In this document: positions 63,316 to 64,000 of the stretch, in pieces
How the letters are laid out: every line of letters begins with the position of its first letter
How positions within the stretch are numbered: position 1 is the first letter of the stretch
NCBI RefSeq assembly: GCF_040686855.1
Contig: NZ_JBFBOG010000001.1
Span: forward strand, 682,001 to 746,000
Direction: 5' to 3'
DNA: 64,000 nucleotides
From: Leifsonia sp040686855
GTDB lineage: Bacteria; Actinomycetota; Actinomycetes; Actinomycetales; Microbacteriaceae
Program-made: the position numbers and the translations under genes
The notes under the pieces: model-generated
What the model was told of the DNA's origin: nothing
Database searches by the model: none
Seen by the model: only the letters and a program-made list of their open reading frames with translations

Positions 63316-64000
63316 TCAGCGGGCGACGAGCGTGAGGCGCTGCGTCGGACGGGTCATCGCGACGTAGAGGGATGCGGCGCCGCGCGGCGACTCGGCGGCG
63401 AGCGCGTCGGGGTCGGCGAGCACGACGGCGTCGAACTCCAGTCCCTTCGCCTCGTAGCCGGTCAGCACGGCGATCGGGCGGGTGAGGCCCGCGGCGCCGC
63501 GGCCGGCGGCATCCCCGAAGCGCTCCGCGACCGCGGACGAGACCGCCGGCAGGTCGGCCGCGGTCGTGATAACCGCGAGCGTCCCCTGGTCGTCGATGCC
63601 GCGGTCGTGGGCGACCGCGTCCGCCACGGCGACGCCGAGCGCGTCCGGAGCTTCCGCATCCACGCGACGGATCGGCCACTCGCCCTCGCGCACGGCGCGC
63701 GTCGGCGTGATCGGCAGCCCCGCGTCCGCGGCGATCCGCTCGGCCTCGCGCGTGATCTGCGCGGGCGTACGGTAGTTGACGGTCAGCTCCTCGAGGCGCC
63801 AGGCGTCCTTGAACACCGGGTCCAGCGCCTCCTGCCAGCTCGACGCCCCGGCCGCCGACGCCACCTGCGCGATGTCGCCGACGATCGTGAACGACTTCAT
63901 CGGGCAGCGGCGCACCAGCAGCCGCCACTGCATCGGCGACAGCTCCTGCGCCTCGTCGACGACGACGTGGCCGTACGTCCAGCTGCGGTCCGACGCGGCG
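63316..64000 (-). CDS. HelD/UvrD-type helicase-like ATPase, C-terminal part
   Basis: The visible 228 residues of a larger protein continuing beyond the right edge. They hold the Walker B box HVVVDEAQELSPMQWRLL, motif III SFTIVGDIAQ and the terminal motifs VLTGYEAKGLEFDAVVLADP and LYVAMTRPTQRLTLVAR of superfamily I helicases. The DEAQELSPMQW form matches HelD/HelR-like factors that recycle RNA polymerase and can protect it from rifamycins. The distinguishing N-terminal parts are not in view. Confidence 0.8.
   Translation of the reverse strand, partial: AASDRSWTYGHVVVDEAQELSPMQWRLLVRRCPMKSFTIVGDIAQVASAAGASSWQEALDPVFKDAWRLEELTVNYRTPAQITREAERIAADAGLPITPTRAVREGEWPIRRVDAEAPDALGVAVADAVAHDRGIDDQGTLAVITTAADLPAVSSAVAERFGDAAGRGAAGLTRPIAVLTGYEAKGLEFDAVVLADPDALAAESPRGAASLYVAMTRPTQRLTLVAR

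Overview
The window is high-GC DNA from an actinobacterium. The ribosomal, EF-Tu/EF-G and RNA polymerase sequences, the str-S10-spc layout without rpsN, and a monoderm-style type IV pilus locus point to Micrococcales, most likely Microbacteriaceae (Leifsonia-like). That placement is inferred from general similarity; no database search was run.

Layout. 1-11510 (minus) is the S10-spc run rpsJ-rplCDWB-rpsS-rplV-rpsC-rplP-rpmC-rpsQ-rplNXE-rpsH-rplFR-rpsE-rpmD-rplO-secY-adk, with adk cut by the window edge. A 440-bp leader follows, then one plus-strand AbiEi/DUF559-like gene. 13101-17452 (minus) is the str operon rpsL-rpsG-fusA-tuf, with a good promoter and terminator. 17807-28175 is a compact type VII secretion-like locus: an FHA-domain EccC ATPase, two small WXG100/EspC-like proteins, a 450-aa helical substrate candidate, two possible accessory proteins and three unknown membrane proteins, but none of the other Ecc or MycP components. 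Two near-identical 18-bp palindromes lie in its two divergent promoter regions. 28264-39598 (minus) is a complete type IVa pilus cluster pilB-T-C-A, three minor or pilin-like proteins, pilD-M-N-O, with one promoter carrying a palindrome in its spacer. 40072-47494 (minus) is rpoB-rpoC.

47771-64000 holds ordinary chromosomal genes in short, tightly packed units. These are an SDR reductase, a MazEF-like pair, a two-component system with a membrane partner, a spermidine-synthase-like protein, a CGNR regulator with pxpABC (5-oxoproline hydrolysis), a GNAT, SprT-like and TPR proteins, a PQQ-type sugar dehydrogenase lipoprotein, DUF427, a ComB-like protein, an EVE protein, an ECF42-type sigma factor with its YCII partner, SRPBCC-like and DUF1684 proteins, and the end of a HelD/UvrD-type ATPase.

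Many genes are coupled by ATGA, GTGA or TAATG overlaps. Several plus-strand genes start 6-7 nt after a TANNNT box, which suggests leaderless transcripts. I saw no rRNA, tRNA, insertion sequence, prophage or CRISPR array.
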